Assembly (NCBI RefSeq): GCF_030373445.1
Contig: NZ_JAUCYU010000006.1
Span: 186,001-250,000, forward strand
Source: Roseovarius sp.
Lineage (GTDB): Bacteria; Pseudomonadota; Alphaproteobacteria; Rhodobacterales; Rhodobacteraceae
DNA: 64,000 nt
Direction of reading: 5' to 3'
Shown here in pieces: positions 35,523-44,257 of the stretch. The translations under genes were made by a program, and so were the position numbers. Under the pieces are notes generated by a model. That model saw nothing but the letters and a program-made list of their open reading frames with translations. It was not told where the DNA came from and ran no database searches. How positions within the stretch are numbered: position 1 is the first letter of the stretch; the number at the start of each line of letters is the position of its first letter.

Positions 35523-36692
35523 GTGCGCGTGACAACACAGCTTTCCGATACGGTGGCGCTTCTGGGCGACCTGATCGCCTTTCCCACCGTTTCCGAGTTC
35601 AGCAATATCGACATGATCGCCTTCCTGGCGTACCGGCTGGAAGAGGCCGGCGCCCGGGTCGATGTCTTTCATGACGATATCGGGCATAAAGCCAACCTTT
35701 TCGCGACGATAGGCCCCGAAGTTGACGGGGGCATCGTGCTGTCGGGCCATTCCGACGTCGTGCCCGCCGACCCGCAGGACTGGGTCTCCGATCCGTTCGA
35801 GATGATCGAGCACGAGGGCCGGCTCTACGGGCGCGGCACCTGTGACATGAAGGGCTTCATCGCGGCCGCGACGGCCATGGCCCCGGTCTTTGCCGAGCGG
35901 GTGAAGGACCGGCCGGTGCATTTCGCCTTCACCTATGACGAGGAGGTCGGCTGTTTCGGGGCGCAGTCCCTGGTAAAGAGCCTGAAATCCAGGGGGTTGC
36001 GGCCCGGCGTTGCGGTGATCGGAGAGCCCACCTCGATGCGGATCATCGAAGGCCACAAGGGGTGCTATGAATACACCACCCGCTTCTCGGGCCTTGCCGG
36101 CCACGGCTCGGCCCCCGACCGGGGCGTGAACGCGGTGGAATACGCGGTGCGCTACGTGAACCGCCTTCTGGAGCTGAAGGACGCCCTGCGCGCCCGCGCG
36201 CCGGCCGGCAGCCGCTTCGAGCCGCCCTGGACCACCATCAACACCGGCAGCCTGCAGGGCGGCGTGGCGCATAACGTCATCGCCGGCCATGCCGAGGTGC
36301 AGTGGGAAATGCGGCCCGTCCAGCTATCCGACGCGGATTTCGTCAAGGACGACCTGCGCGAGTATTGCCTGACCCACCTGCTGCCCGCGATGAAGGCTGT
36401 CTGCCCCGATGCCGACATCGTCACCGAGGTGATCGGCGAGGTGGAAGGCCTTGAACCGGTTGACGAAAACGAGGCCAGGGACATCGTGATGGAGCTGACC
36501 GGCGCCAACTCGGTCGACGTGGTGCCGTTCGGCACCGAGGCGGGGATTTTCCAGACGTTCGGCATGTCGTCGGTGATCTGCGGGCCAGGCTCGATCGACC
36601 AGGCCCACAAGCCCGACGAGTTCGTCTCGATCGACCAGCTGCAGCAATGCCTCGACATGCTGGACCGGCTGGGCGGGAAGCTGGCGGCCTGA
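35523..36692 (+). CDS. argE: Acetylornithine deacetylase
   Basis: A member of the M20 family that removes acetate from N-acetylornithine in arginine synthesis. The 389 residues show LSGHSDVVPAD (first Zn His/Asp), GRGTCDMKGFIAA (bridging Asp), the EEVGC Glu pair near 140, VIGEPTSMRIIEGHKG and the late HKPDEFVS His. These motifs fit ArgE better than DapE. The start is GTG 35523 (or GTG 35529), with GGGAGG upstream; there is no ATG near the conserved N-terminus. A strong hairpin follows. Confidence 0.9.
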   Translation: MRVTTQLSDTVALLGDLIAFPTVSEFSNIDMIAFLAYRLEEAGARVDVFHDDIGHKANLFATIGPEVDGGIVLSGHSDVVPADPQDWVSDPFEMIEHEGRLYGRGTCDMKGFIAAATAMAPVFAERVKDRPVHFAFTYDEEVGCFGAQSLVKSLKSRGLRPGVAVIGEPTSMRIIEGHKGCYEYTTRFSGLAGHGSAPDRGVNAVEYAVRYVNRLLELKDALRARAPAGSRFEPPWTTINTGSLQGGVAHNVIAGHAEVQWEMRPVQLSDADFVKDDLREYCLTHLLPAMKAVCPDADIVTEVIGEVEGLEPVDENEARDIVMELTGANSVDVVPFGTEAGIFQTFGMSSVICGPGSIDQAHKPDEFVSIDQLQQCLDMLDRLGGKLAA

Positions 36693-36706
36693 GATCCCGC
36701 GCGCCG

Positions 36707-36755
36707 GGCCTGACCCGGGGCCTCGCTTCTTGCCGCTGAGGTCCCGGGTCAGGCC
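36707..36755. terminator. Large bidirectional hairpin between argE and trmB
   Basis: GGCCTGACCCGGGGCCTC (36707-36724) pairs with GAGGTCCCGGGTCAGGCC (36738-36755) with one mismatch and a 13-nt loop. It lies between convergent genes. There is no T run, so it is either a terminator or a REP-like sequence. Confidence 0.6.
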
Positions 36756-36801
36756 CGGGACGGGTGTTGAACAGCGACGTGTAAGCCTCTGACCTGAAAC
36801 C

Positions 36802-37518
36802 CTAACCTTCCCGCCGGAATGTCAGGTAATGCGGCACGCGCCTCTCGCGCAGGGCCTTCTGCTCGTAGCGTGTCGACAGCCAGTCATCCCACGGCTCGCG
36901 CCAGTCCGCCGGCCCCTCGGCCAGCCATTCGAACCCGTGTTTCGGTACCTGTTGCAGGGTCTGGCGGACGTAATCGGGAATGTCCGTCGCCACCCGGAAG
37001 ATCGCCCCCGGTTTCAGCACCTGCGCCAGCGGCTCCAGGTGCTCGGGCGTCACGAAGCGGCGGCGGTGGTGGCGCTTCTTGGGCCACGGATCGGGATAGA
37101 GGAGAAAGGCGCGATCCACTGATTTCTCTGGCAAAACATCGAACAGGTCGCGCACGTCGCCGGGGTGGATGCGGATGTTCTCGCACCCCTCCTCGCGGAT
37201 CTTGCCCAGCAGCATGGCCACTCCGTTAATATACGGCTCGCAGCCGATGAAGCCCATTTCGGGGTTCCGCGCGGCCTGGTGCACCATGTGCTCCCCGCCG
37301 CCGAAGCCGATTTCCAGCCAGACGGGCCGGTCGCCAAAAAGCGCTTTCAGGTCAAGCGCTTCCCGCTCGGGGTTCACGTCCCAGTCGACCTTGCCGGGAG
37401 ATAGCGTGGCAAGATCCTCGTCGATATAGACCTTCTGCGACTTGCGCAGCGACTTGCCTTTCAGCCGCCCGTAGAAATTGCGCCACGGTGCGCCGGAGGG
37501 ATGGGATTTATCGTTCAT
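36802..37518 (-). CDS. trmB: tRNA (guanine-N7-)-methyltransferase
   Basis: TrmB methylates G46 of tRNA. The 238 residues include the SAM-binding motif LEIGFGGGEHMVHQA (about 68-82), GCEPYINGVAML, YPDPWPKKRHHRRRFV (the family signature, about 140-155) and ATDIPDYV. ATG at 37518 gives a start that matches relatives (GRLKGKSLRKSQ near the N-terminus). It is downstream of metK on the same strand but behind a terminator. Confidence 0.95.
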   Translation of the reverse strand: MNDKSHPSGAPWRNFYGRLKGKSLRKSQKVYIDEDLATLSPGKVDWDVNPEREALDLKALFGDRPVWLEIGFGGGEHMVHQAARNPEMGFIGCEPYINGVAMLLGKIREEGCENIRIHPGDVRDLFDVLPEKSVDRAFLLYPDPWPKKRHHRRRFVTPEHLEPLAQVLKPGAIFRVATDIPDYVRQTLQQVPKHGFEWLAEGPADWREPWDDWLSTRYEQKALRERRVPHYLTFRREG

Positions 37519-37646
37519 GGGACACCCGTTTCCGGTCAGATATGAGCGAGACAAGCTTGTACATTTCACACACGGGAAGGCGCTCAATTTGCAAATCGAC
37601 ACGACATCCTTTAAGTTTCCCGGCTTTACCCATGCTTCCTCCACAG

Positions 37647-37674
37647 AAAAGGGCGGCGCCCGGCGCCGCCCCTT
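37647..37674 (-). terminator. rho-independent terminator of metK
   Basis: On the minus strand AAGGGGCGGCGCC faces GGCGCCGCCCTTTT, with a T-ending 3' arm, about 19 bp past the stop. Confidence 0.8.
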
Positions 37675-37692
37675 CGATCCTGTTCCGAAACG

Positions 37693-38874
37693 TCAGACGG
37701 CTTTCTTCAGCGCCTCGACAAGGTCGGTCCGTTCCCAGCTGAATCCGCCATCGGCCTCCGGCTCGCGCCCGAAATGGCCGTAGGCCGCGGTGCGCTGGTA
37801 GATCGGCTTGTTCAGCTCAAGCTGTTCGCGAATGCCGCGCGGCGTCAGGCTCATCGAGGCGCGGATTGCCTTCTCGATCTCCTCCTCCGGGATCTCGCCC
37901 GTGCCGTGGGTCTCGGCATAGATCGACAGCGGCTCGGCCACCCCGATGGCATAGGACAGCTGGATCGTGCAGCGCTCGGCCATGCCGGCGGCGACGACGT
38001 TCTTGGCCAGGTAGCGCGCGGCATAGGCGGCCGAGCGGTCGACCTTCGTCGGGTCCTTGCCCGAGAACGCCCCGCCCCCGTGCGGCGCAGCGCCGCCATA
38101 GGTGTCGACGATGATCTTGCGCCCGGTCAGGCCCGCGTCGCCATCCGGCCCGCCGATCACGAACTTGCCCGTGGGATTCACGTGCCAGACCGTCTCGTCC
38201 GACAGCCAGTCCTGCGGCAGAACCTCGCGGATATAGGGCTCGACGATCTCGCGGATGTTGTCGCTGGTCAGGTCCTCGTCGAGGTGCTGTGTCGACAGCA
38301 CAACCTGGGTCACGCCCACCGGCTTGCCACCCTCGTAGCGCACCGAAAGCTGCGACTTGGCATCCGGTCCCAGCGCCGGTTCCTTGCCCGATTTCCGCAC
38401 CTCGGCCAGCCGCCGCAGGATCGCGTGCGAGAACTGGATCGGCGCCGGCATCAGCGCGTCGGTCTCGTTCGTGGCAAAGCCGAACATGATCCCCTGGTCG
38501 CCCGCGCCTTCGTCGCGGTTGCCCTCGCCGGTGACGCCCTGGGCGATATGCGCCGACTGTTCGTGCAACAGGTTCAGCACGTTGCAGGTCTGCCAGTGGA
38601 ACTTGTCCTGCTCGTAGCCGATATCGCGGATGCAATCGCGGGCGATATCCTCGATCCGGCCCATGTAGTCGCGCAGCTTGTCCTGGTCCGTCAGGCCCAC
38701 CTCGCCGCCGATGACGACCTGGTTGGTGGTGGCGAAGGTCTCGCAGGCCACGCGGGCCAGCGCATCCTCGGCCAGGAAGGCATCGAGCACGGCATCGGAA
38801 ATGCGGTCGCACACCTTGTCGGGGTGCCCCTCCGAAACGGATTCGGAGGTGAAGGTATAGTTCTGACGGGACAT
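37693..38874 (-). CDS. metK: S-adenosylmethionine synthetase
   Basis: MetK makes SAM from methionine and ATP. The 393 residues have the standard three-domain layout: [24 protein letters not shown] with the ATP-binding His and Asp, [16 protein letters not shown] (about 125-140) and the [20 protein letters not shown]-loop-like motif (about 267-285). The translation start is 6 nt downstream of a SAM/SAH-type riboswitch whose 3' end contains the Shine-Dalgarno sequence, so expression should fall when SAM is plentiful. Confidence 0.97.
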   Translation of the reverse strand: MSRQNYTFTSESVSEGHPDKVCDRISDAVLDAFLAEDALARVACETFATTNQVVIGGEVGLTDQDKLRDYMGRIEDIARDCIRDIGYEQDKFHWQTCNVLNLLHEQSAHIAQGVTGEGNRDEGAGDQGIMFGFATNETDALMPAPIQFSHAILRRLAEVRKSGKEPALGPDAKSQLSVRYEGGKPVGVTQVVLSTQHLDEDLTSDNIREIVEPYIREVLPQDWLSDETVWHVNPTGKFVIGGPDGDAGLTGRKIIVDTYGGAAPHGGGAFSGKDPTKVDRSAAYAARYLAKNVVAAGMAERCTIQLSYAIGVAEPLSIYAETHGTGEIPEEEIEKAIRASMSLTPRGIREQLELNKPIYQRTAAYGHFGREPEADGGFSWERTDLVEALKKAV

Positions 38875-38880
38875 GAAAAA

Positions 38881-38927
38881 CGCTCCATTAAGATTTTCCC
38901 GTCACGTCAGGAAGCCGTTGTGACGGG
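38881..38927 (-). promoter_or_regulatory. SAM/SAH riboswitch in front of metK
   Basis: On the minus strand the leader reads CCCGTCACAACGGCTTCCTG, then ACGTGACGGG, then a short A/T-rich joint and TAATGGAGCG. The stem CCCGTCAC/GTGACGGG, the conserved internal loop AACGGCTTCCTG-CG and the downstream TAATGGAGC pseudoknot strand match the SAM/SAH class described from Rhodobacterales metK leaders. The GGAG of the pseudoknot strand is the ribosome-binding site, implying translational control. Confidence 0.92.
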
Positions 38928-38966
38928 TCAAGACTGCTTAGGCTGGCCCCGCCGGGGCGTCAACGC

Positions 38967-40475
38967 CTAAACGCCGGCGCCCCGGCGCCTGTGATAAAGA
39001 AAGGAAAGAAGGAGCAGAAAGAAGGCAAAGCCCACGATCGGCGCATCGCCCGTCCGGGCATAGGCCGTGGGCGGCAGTGCGGGCGGCAGGGCGGTGTCGA
39101 TCAGCCCGGCCTCGCCCAGCGGCAGGTGCGCGGTCACCTGCCCGTTGGCGTCGATCATCGCCGAGACGCCGGTATTGGCCACCCGGATCATCGGCAGCCC
39201 CTGTTCGGCACTGCGCAGGCGGGCCTGGGCCAGGTGCTGGTAGGGCCCGAGGATGTTGCCGAACCAGGCGTCGTTGGTGATCAGCAAAAGCAGGTCGGGC
39301 CGCTGGTCATAGGCACCCACGTCCTGCGGGAAAACCCCTTCGTAGCAGATGAGCGGCAGGGCGAGGCCCAGCCTGCCCAGCTCGATCACCTGCGGGCCGG
39401 GGCCGGCGGAATAGCCGTTCCCCTCGTTCGAGGCGAGGCCGTAAATGCCGAAATTCGCTAGGAAATCCCCCAGCGGCATGTATTCCCCGAAGGGCACGAG
39501 ATGGTGCTTGTCGTAAAGCGCCGTCACCTCGCCGCCCCGGTCGAGCCGGATGAGCGAGTTGAAATAGCGCCGCCCCTCGAAGCGTTGCAGGCCGAGGACG
39601 ACCGGCGTCTCGCCCGCCGCCTCGGAGATCGCGTCGAGCGCCGGGCCGGCCCGCTCGAGCACCCAGGGGATCGCCGTTTCTGGCCAGACGATCAGGTCGG
39701 GCGCCTTCTCCTGCGGGGCGGCCGCCGTGTAATCGAGCTGCCGGCGGAAGAAGCCCACGGCCTTCTCCGGGTCCCATTTCTCGTCCTGCGGGGCGTTGGG
39801 CTGGACAAGGCGGATGGTGGCGGCGTCGGCCTCGGCCCCGGCATCGGGCAGAAGCGGGATCGCCGCGGCCCACAGCAGAAGCGGCAGCGCGGTCAGCGGC
39901 ACGCCCGCCCGCCAGCGCCCGGCCATCAGCATCCAGAGCCCGCTTGCGCCCGCCAGGACCAGCGCGGTCAGGCCGAGCGAGCCGCTCCACGAGGCCCAGT
40001 AGAGCAGCCCGGTGTCGATCAGCCCGTGGCCGATCTGCGCCCAGGGAAAACCGGTCAGCAGGTAGGTGCGGGCGGCCTCGATCAGCATGAAGCTGGCGAT
40101 GAAGGGCGCCGCGCGCCCGCCCAGCGCCCGGGTCACCGCCAGCGCGCCGGCCCAGAAGCTGCCCAGCCCGATGGCGAGGAAGACAAGCGCGAAAGGCGCC
40201 ATCCAGCCATGGCGCGGGGCGTCGATGAAGAAGGGCTCGACGATCCAGAACAGCGCCAGCATGTAATACCCGGTGCCCGCGGCCCAGCCCAGCAGGCCGG
40301 CCCGGCGCCAGCCCGGCGCTGCCCGGCCCAGCCCGTAGACCAGCGCGAGGGAGAGAAACGTGGCAGGCCAGATGTTGAGCGGCGCCTGCCCCAGCGCGCC
40401 CAGCGCGCCGGCCAGCACCGCCAGGGCCACCTGCGCGCGTGCGCCCAGCGCCCGAACGGTTTCCGGGGCGCGCAT
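38967..40475 (-). CDS. lnt: Apolipoprotein N-acyltransferase
   Basis: Lnt adds the third acyl chain to lipoproteins in the inner membrane. The 502 residues have about seven membrane helices plus a periplasmic nitrilase domain with the Glu-Lys-Cys triad in LIVWPETAIPW (about 266), ALYDKHHLVPFGEYMP (about 327) and LALPLICYEGVFPQ (about 376). A last helix ends in a basic tail (LLLLSFLYHRRR). It lies 5 bp after corC, as in many alphaproteobacteria, and 92 bp before metK. Confidence 0.95.
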   Translation of the reverse strand: MRAPETVRALGARAQVALAVLAGALGALGQAPLNIWPATFLSLALVYGLGRAAPGWRRAGLLGWAAGTGYYMLALFWIVEPFFIDAPRHGWMAPFALVFLAIGLGSFWAGALAVTRALGGRAAPFIASFMLIEAARTYLLTGFPWAQIGHGLIDTGLLYWASWSGSLGLTALVLAGASGLWMLMAGRWRAGVPLTALPLLLWAAAIPLLPDAGAEADAATIRLVQPNAPQDEKWDPEKAVGFFRRQLDYTAAAPQEKAPDLIVWPETAIPWVLERAGPALDAISEAAGETPVVLGLQRFEGRRYFNSLIRLDRGGEVTALYDKHHLVPFGEYMPLGDFLANFGIYGLASNEGNGYSAGPGPQVIELGRLGLALPLICYEGVFPQDVGAYDQRPDLLLLITNDAWFGNILGPYQHLAQARLRSAEQGLPMIRVANTGVSAMIDANGQVTAHLPLGEAGLIDTALPPALPPTAYARTGDAPIVGFAFFLLLLSFLYHRRRGAGV

Positions 40476-40480
40476 CCGCC

Positions 40481-41380
40481 CTAGGCGTCCGTATGTCCGG
40501 GCAGTCGCACGCGCAGCCGCTTGATGCGGCGCGGGTCGGCCTCGACCACCTCGAAGACCGTGCCGTCGGGGTGCTCGACCATCTCGCCACGCACCGGCAC
40601 CCGGCCAAGCAGCATGAAGACCAGCCCGCCCAGCGTGTCGATCTCTTCCTCGTCCACCTCCTCGGCCTCGGTCAGCGACTGGCCGATCTCCTCCTCGAAC
40701 TCGTCGAGCGGGGTCTTGGCCTGCGCGAGGTAGGTGCCCGGTTTCTCCTGCATCCAGTAGGTGTCGTCGCCGGTGTCGTGCTCGTCCTCGATCTCGCCCA
40801 CGACCTGTTCGATCAGGTCCTCGATCGTGACCAGCCCGTCGACCCCGCCGTATTCGTCGATCACCAGCGCCATGTGGCGCCGCTCGTTCTGCATGTTCTG
40901 CAGCAGCACGCCGATCGGCATCGACGGCGGCACGTAAAGCAGCGGCCGCACCAGCGGCTTGAGCGAAAACCTGCCGCCCTTGCCGTTGAACCCGTAGCTC
41001 AGCGCGAAATCCTTCAGGTGCGCCATGCCCACGGGCGAATCGAGCGTGCCGTCATAGACCGGCAGCCGGGTCTTGCCGCTGTCGCGGAAGACGCTCACAA
41101 GCTCGTCCTTGGTGATGTCGATGGGCACCGCCACGATATCGGCCTTGGGCACCGACACGTCCTCGACCGTCAGGGTCCGCAGGTTGCCGAGGCCCGGCGC
41201 GGCCGAGCGCGGGGCGCTTGCCCCCTCGTCCTCGCCATTCTCCTCGCCTGTGCTGAACGCATCGAATATGCGGCGGAAAAATCCGCCCTGCTCTTCCTCG
41301 CTCTCGTGGCTGTCCACCTGCGCGCAACGCGCCGCGTTAGAAGATCCGTCTGTGCTGTCGCCCATCGTCATTTGGTCCAA
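40481..41380 (-). CDS. CBS-pair plus CorC_HlyC domain protein (CorC-like)
   Basis: The 299 residues have no membrane domain: an acidic N-terminus, two CBS domains (about 80-205, with [24 protein letters not shown] and [30 protein letters not shown]) and a C-terminal CorC_HlyC domain (about 218-298). Such proteins (CorC/YbeX, TlyC) are linked to Mg/Co efflux and appear with ybeY, phoH and lnt, exactly as here. The start may be ATG 41380, 41371 or 41365. The spacing to ybeY is 39 bp. Confidence 0.88.
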   Translation of the reverse strand: MDQMTMGDSTDGSSNAARCAQVDSHESEEEQGGFFRRIFDAFSTGEENGEDEGASAPRSAAPGLGNLRTLTVEDVSVPKADIVAVPIDITKDELVSVFRDSGKTRLPVYDGTLDSPVGMAHLKDFALSYGFNGKGGRFSLKPLVRPLLYVPPSMPIGVLLQNMQNERRHMALVIDEYGGVDGLVTIEDLIEQVVGEIEDEHDTGDDTYWMQEKPGTYLAQAKTPLDEFEEEIGQSLTEAEEVDEEEIDTLGGLVFMLLGRVPVRGEMVEHPDGTVFEVVEADPRRIKRLRVRLPGHTDA

Positions 41381-41419
41381 AAAAAGGTGGGGCGTGCATA
41401 CACGCGCCCCGCAGATGTT

Positions 41420-41908
41420 TCAATATGGGTCAGGCAGACCCAGCTTGCCAAGTATCGCCACCTCGGTTGCTTCCATCAAAGTGGCATCTTGGTCACGCAG
41501 ATGATCATAGCCCAGAAGATGTAACAGCGCGTGAACGATCAGGTGGGTGACGTGGTCGGCCATCGGCTTGCCCGCCGCCGCGGCCTCGCGTGCGCAGGTG
41601 TCATAGGCGATGGCGATGTCGCCCAGCTCGGGGTCGGGGCCCGGTTCGGGCAGGTCGGGCACGGCGCCGGGGTCGTCCGGGGCCCGCTCCTTCGACGGCC
41701 AGGAGAGCACGTTGGTGGGCGTGGGCTTGGCGCGGAAATCCTCGTTCAGCACGGCAATCCGGGCATCGTCGCAGGCGAGAAGGGAGACCTCCCACTCGTC
41801 GGGCACAATCCCGAGGTGCAGGAGCGTCGCCTCCGCCGCACGCTTGGCCAGAGGGCCGAGCCCTGCCGCTTCCCAGCGGTCGTCCTCGTAGAGAATGTCG
41901 ATCTGCAT
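41420..41908 (-). CDS. ybeY: Endoribonuclease YbeY
   Basis: A zinc-dependent RNase for 16S rRNA 3' maturation and ribosome quality control. The 162 residues contain HLIVHALLHLLGYDH near the C-terminus (H-x3-H-x5-H metal site) and LNEDFRAKPTPTNVLSWP. It is part of the phoH-ybeY-corC-lnt gene order. A palindrome pair lies in the short gap to phoH. Confidence 0.95.
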   Translation of the reverse strand: MQIDILYEDDRWEAAGLGPLAKRAAEATLLHLGIVPDEWEVSLLACDDARIAVLNEDFRAKPTPTNVLSWPSKERAPDDPGAVPDLPEPGPDPELGDIAIAYDTCAREAAAAGKPMADHVTHLIVHALLHLLGYDHLRDQDATLMEATEVAILGKLGLPDPY

Positions 41909-41924
41909 CGCTTACCGCGGGCGC

Positions 41925-41969
41925 CCGGAAAATTCGAATTTTCCGGCCCGTTTTCTTCGAAGAAAACGG
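41925..41969. repeat. Paired perfect palindromes inside the phoH-ybeY operon
   Basis: CCGGAAAATTC and complement form a 22-bp perfect palindrome (41925-41946). CCGTTTTCTTC and complement form another (41948-41969). They belong to the same family as at 46626. They lie between co-directional genes only 70 bp apart, so they probably do not act as a full terminator. Confidence 0.85.
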
Positions 41970-41978
41970 CGCCCCGCC

Positions 41979-42992
41979 TCACACGTCCTTCTCATAGGCC
42001 TCGATGATCTTCGCCACCAGCGGGTGGCGCACCACGTCCTTCGAGGTGAAGTAGTTGAAAGAGATGTTGGGGATATCCCGCAACAGCCGCTCGGCATCGT
42101 GCAGCCCGCTGGTCACGCCGCGCGGCAGGTCGACCTGACTGCGGTCGCCGGTGATCACCATGCGGCTGCCCTCGCCCAGGCGGGTCAGGAACATCTTCAT
42201 CTGCATCGAGGTGGCGTTCTGCGCCTCGTCCAGCACCACGAAGGCATTGGCCAGCGTCCGGCCCCGCATGAAGGCGAGCGGCGCGATCTCGATCCGCTTC
42301 TCCTCGATCAGCTTGCCGGCCTGTTTCGCCGGGAAGAAATCGTTCAGCGCGTCGTAGAGCGGCTGCATGTAGGGGTCGACCTTCTCCTTCATGTCGCCGG
42401 GCAGGTAGCCCAGCTTCTCGCCCGCCTCGACCGCCGGGCGCGCAAGGATGATCCGGTCGACATGGCCCTCGATGAACATCGAAACGCCCACCGCCACGGC
42501 AAGATAGGTCTTGCCGGTGCCCGCCGGGCCGATGCCGAAGGCCATCTCGTTGTTGAAGAGCGACAGCACGTAAGCCTTCTGCGCGTCCGTCCGCGGCTCG
42601 ACCAGCTTCTTGCGGGTCTTGATCTCGACCGGGCCGCCCTTGAACATCTCGAGCTGGTCGCCGTCGCGGCTTTCGGTCTGCCGCTCGGCCCCGCCGCCGC
42701 CCATGCGCAGCTCGCGGTCGATATCGGCCGCTTCCACCGGGCGCCCCGCCTCGAGCCGGGCGTAAAGCGCGGTCAGCACGCCGACGCCTTCCTTGACCAG
42801 CGGCTCCTCTCCCACCACCGAGAGCTGATTCCCCCGCCGCATGATCTGCACGCCCAACTGGCGCTCGATCTCGGCCAGGTTGCGGTCATGCTCGCCGCAC
42901 AGGTCTATGAGGAGGAAATTATCGGGAAATTCAACGGTCTCTTCATGCAGGGCGGAAGAGTCGTCCATCGGGGGCAGCGCGGTTGTAGCCAA
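41979..42992 (-). CDS. PhoH-family ATPase (PhoH-like, YbeZ)
   Basis: A 337-residue P-loop protein: an N-terminal KH-like region (about 20-90), then [16 protein letters not shown] (Walker A, about 150), an [17 protein letters not shown] segment, and [20 protein letters not shown] (Walker B, about 250). It is the usual partner of YbeY in RNA metabolism. I start at TTG 42992 because AGGAG lies 7 nt before it; ATG 42968 (MDDSSALH) has no ribosome site. An RNA role is known for the family; the biochemical activity is uncertain. Confidence 0.88.
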   Translation of the reverse strand: MATTALPPMDDSSALHEETVEFPDNFLLIDLCGEHDRNLAEIERQLGVQIMRRGNQLSVVGEEPLVKEGVGVLTALYARLEAGRPVEAADIDRELRMGGGGAERQTESRDGDQLEMFKGGPVEIKTRKKLVEPRTDAQKAYVLSLFNNEMAFGIGPAGTGKTYLAVAVGVSMFIEGHVDRIILARPAVEAGEKLGYLPGDMKEKVDPYMQPLYDALNDFFPAKQAGKLIEEKRIEIAPLAFMRGRTLANAFVVLDEAQNATSMQMKMFLTRLGEGSRMVITGDRSQVDLPRGVTSGLHDAERLLRDIPNISFNYFTSKDVVRHPLVAKIIEAYEKDV

Positions 42993-43083
42993 ACAGATCT
43001 CCTGAACCAGCGTGTGGTATATATGGTGCCAAGATGCCGGCGCAACTGCAAGATAAAGGGATCGATTGTCACGTTCGTGGCAC

Positions 43084-43117
43084 AAAAAAAGCCGCAGGCG
43101 CCCTGCCTGCGGCTTTT
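43084..43117. terminator. Bidirectional terminator between the lipoprotein gene and phoH
   Basis: GCCGCAGGC and GCCTGCGGC form a perfect 9-bp stem with seven As on one side and TTTT on the other, 20 bp after the lipoprotein stop on the minus strand. Confidence 0.9.
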
Positions 43118-43137
43118 CGATGCGTATGCGGCCCCGA

Positions 43138-43437
43138 TCAGATCGGGTCGGCCACGGGCGAGCCCCGCTTGAAGGCGCCGGTCGCCACGTTCGGCGGCGC
43201 GGTGCCCGAGCAGACGGGCTTGCCGTACTGGTCGAGACGCTGCGAGAGATAGCCCTCGATCCCGTCGTCGATGATCCAGTGGTCACACCCGTTCGGGTCG
43301 ACCCAGATGCCGGCCTGGAGCTGGCTCAGGTGCTTGCTGTCGAAGCCACGGTCGACGGTCTTGTTCTGCTTGGAGCCGACACAGCCGGTCACCAGCACGG
43401 CGGCACCAAGAACGGCGCAGATGTTCACGATCTTCAT
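43138..43437 (-). CDS. Small lipoprotein sharing a domain with its OmpA-like neighbour
   Basis: The 99 residues begin with a lipoprotein signal (MKIVNICAVLGAAVLVTGC, lipobox Cys about 19). Residues 43-78 (GIWVDPNGCDHWIIDDGIEG, then YL and later PVC) match the segment IWVDPDGCEHWVMDDGWEGY...PVC in the upstream OmpA-like protein. So this is a membrane-anchored, stand-alone form of that domain. It starts 9 bp after the OmpA-like gene and is followed by a terminator, giving a two-gene operon. The function is unknown. Confidence 0.8.
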   Translation of the reverse strand: MKIVNICAVLGAAVLVTGCVGSKQNKTVDRGFDSKHLSQLQAGIWVDPNGCDHWIIDDGIEGYLSQRLDQYGKPVCSGTAPPNVATGAFKRGSPVADPI

Positions 43438-43446
43438 GGTATCCCC

Positions 43447-44025
43447 CTAGCGGATGCAGATGATTTCGACGCGGCGGTTCTGCTGCATGCCGGCGGCCGT
43501 CGAGTTCGGCGCTTTCGGCATACGCTCGCCATACCCGCGCACATCCGCGATCCGCGCGCCGGTCGAGGCCGCAACCGAGGCGACCGAGTTGGCACGGCGC
43601 AGGGACAGGTCGAGGTTGTACTCGTCCGAGGCCCGGCTGTCGGTGTGCCCGACGATGATGTAGGAAATCGCCTGGGTCTGCTGGAAGAAGCTGGCCAGCC
43701 GCTGGCGCCCGGCGGCATTGATATGCGCGCTGTCGGTCGCGAAAAGCTGGTCCGAGTTCATCACGCCGCAGACATTGCCGCGGCGGCAGACGGGGATGCC
43801 CTGGCGCGTCACGTGGGGGGACATGTACCCCTCCCAGCCATCGTCCATCACCCAATGTTCACAGCCATCGGGATCGACCCAGATCGTAGGAACGTACCGT
43901 TCGCCGACAACCACGCGCTGGCCGCTCTGGGCCTCGGCAAAACTTGCCGTCACTGAAATACCAATGACGGCGGCAGCAAGCCCGCCGAGGATGCCGCGAA
44001 CTGTTTTCGAAAGATATTCGGTCAC
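43447..44025 (-). CDS. OmpA-family periplasmic protein with paired-cysteine N-terminal domain
   Basis: The 192 residues start with a signal sequence (to about 32, TASFAEA). A 45-residue domain follows (about 46-92, IWVDPDGCEHWVMDDGWEGY, GIPVCRRGNVCGV), then an OmpA C-terminal peptidoglycan-binding domain (about 100-190) with SYIIVGHTDSRASDEYNLDL, RRANSVASV, VRGYGE and MQQNRRVEIICI. GTG 44025 is chosen because AAGGA lies 8 nt upstream; GTG 44031 is too close to it. It probably links the outer membrane to peptidoglycan. Confidence 0.85.
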   Translation of the reverse strand: MTEYLSKTVRGILGGLAAAVIGISVTASFAEAQSGQRVVVGERYVPTIWVDPDGCEHWVMDDGWEGYMSPHVTRQGIPVCRRGNVCGVMNSDQLFATDSAHINAAGRQRLASFFQQTQAISYIIVGHTDSRASDEYNLDLSLRRANSVASVAASTGARIADVRGYGERMPKAPNSTAAGMQQNRRVEIICIR

Positions 44026-44257
44026 AGCCACTGTCCTTATGTTAACCCCCCAGATCGCACGAAGAAAATGAGCAGAGAATCCGTGCGAAATGAAATTATT
44101 GTTTGAGTGTAACAAGTTTCGTTTTGTTGTGAAGCCTAAATGAAGCCACATTGTCGCCACGTGGGAAACAACCCCGTTCCGATCCGGGGCCGGAAGGGGC
44201 GATTCAGGGTTTATTCATTGACAATACGGCCTTAGCCGACAGTCTTGAATCACCGGG
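44026..44257. promoter_or_regulatory. AT-rich intergenic region upstream of the OmpA-like gene
   Basis: About 230 bp between miaB and the OmpA-like gene. The part at 44085-44150 is clearly AT-richer than the surroundings and likely holds the promoter of the OmpA-like gene. I could not fix -35/-10 boxes with confidence and see no gene. Confidence 0.35.
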
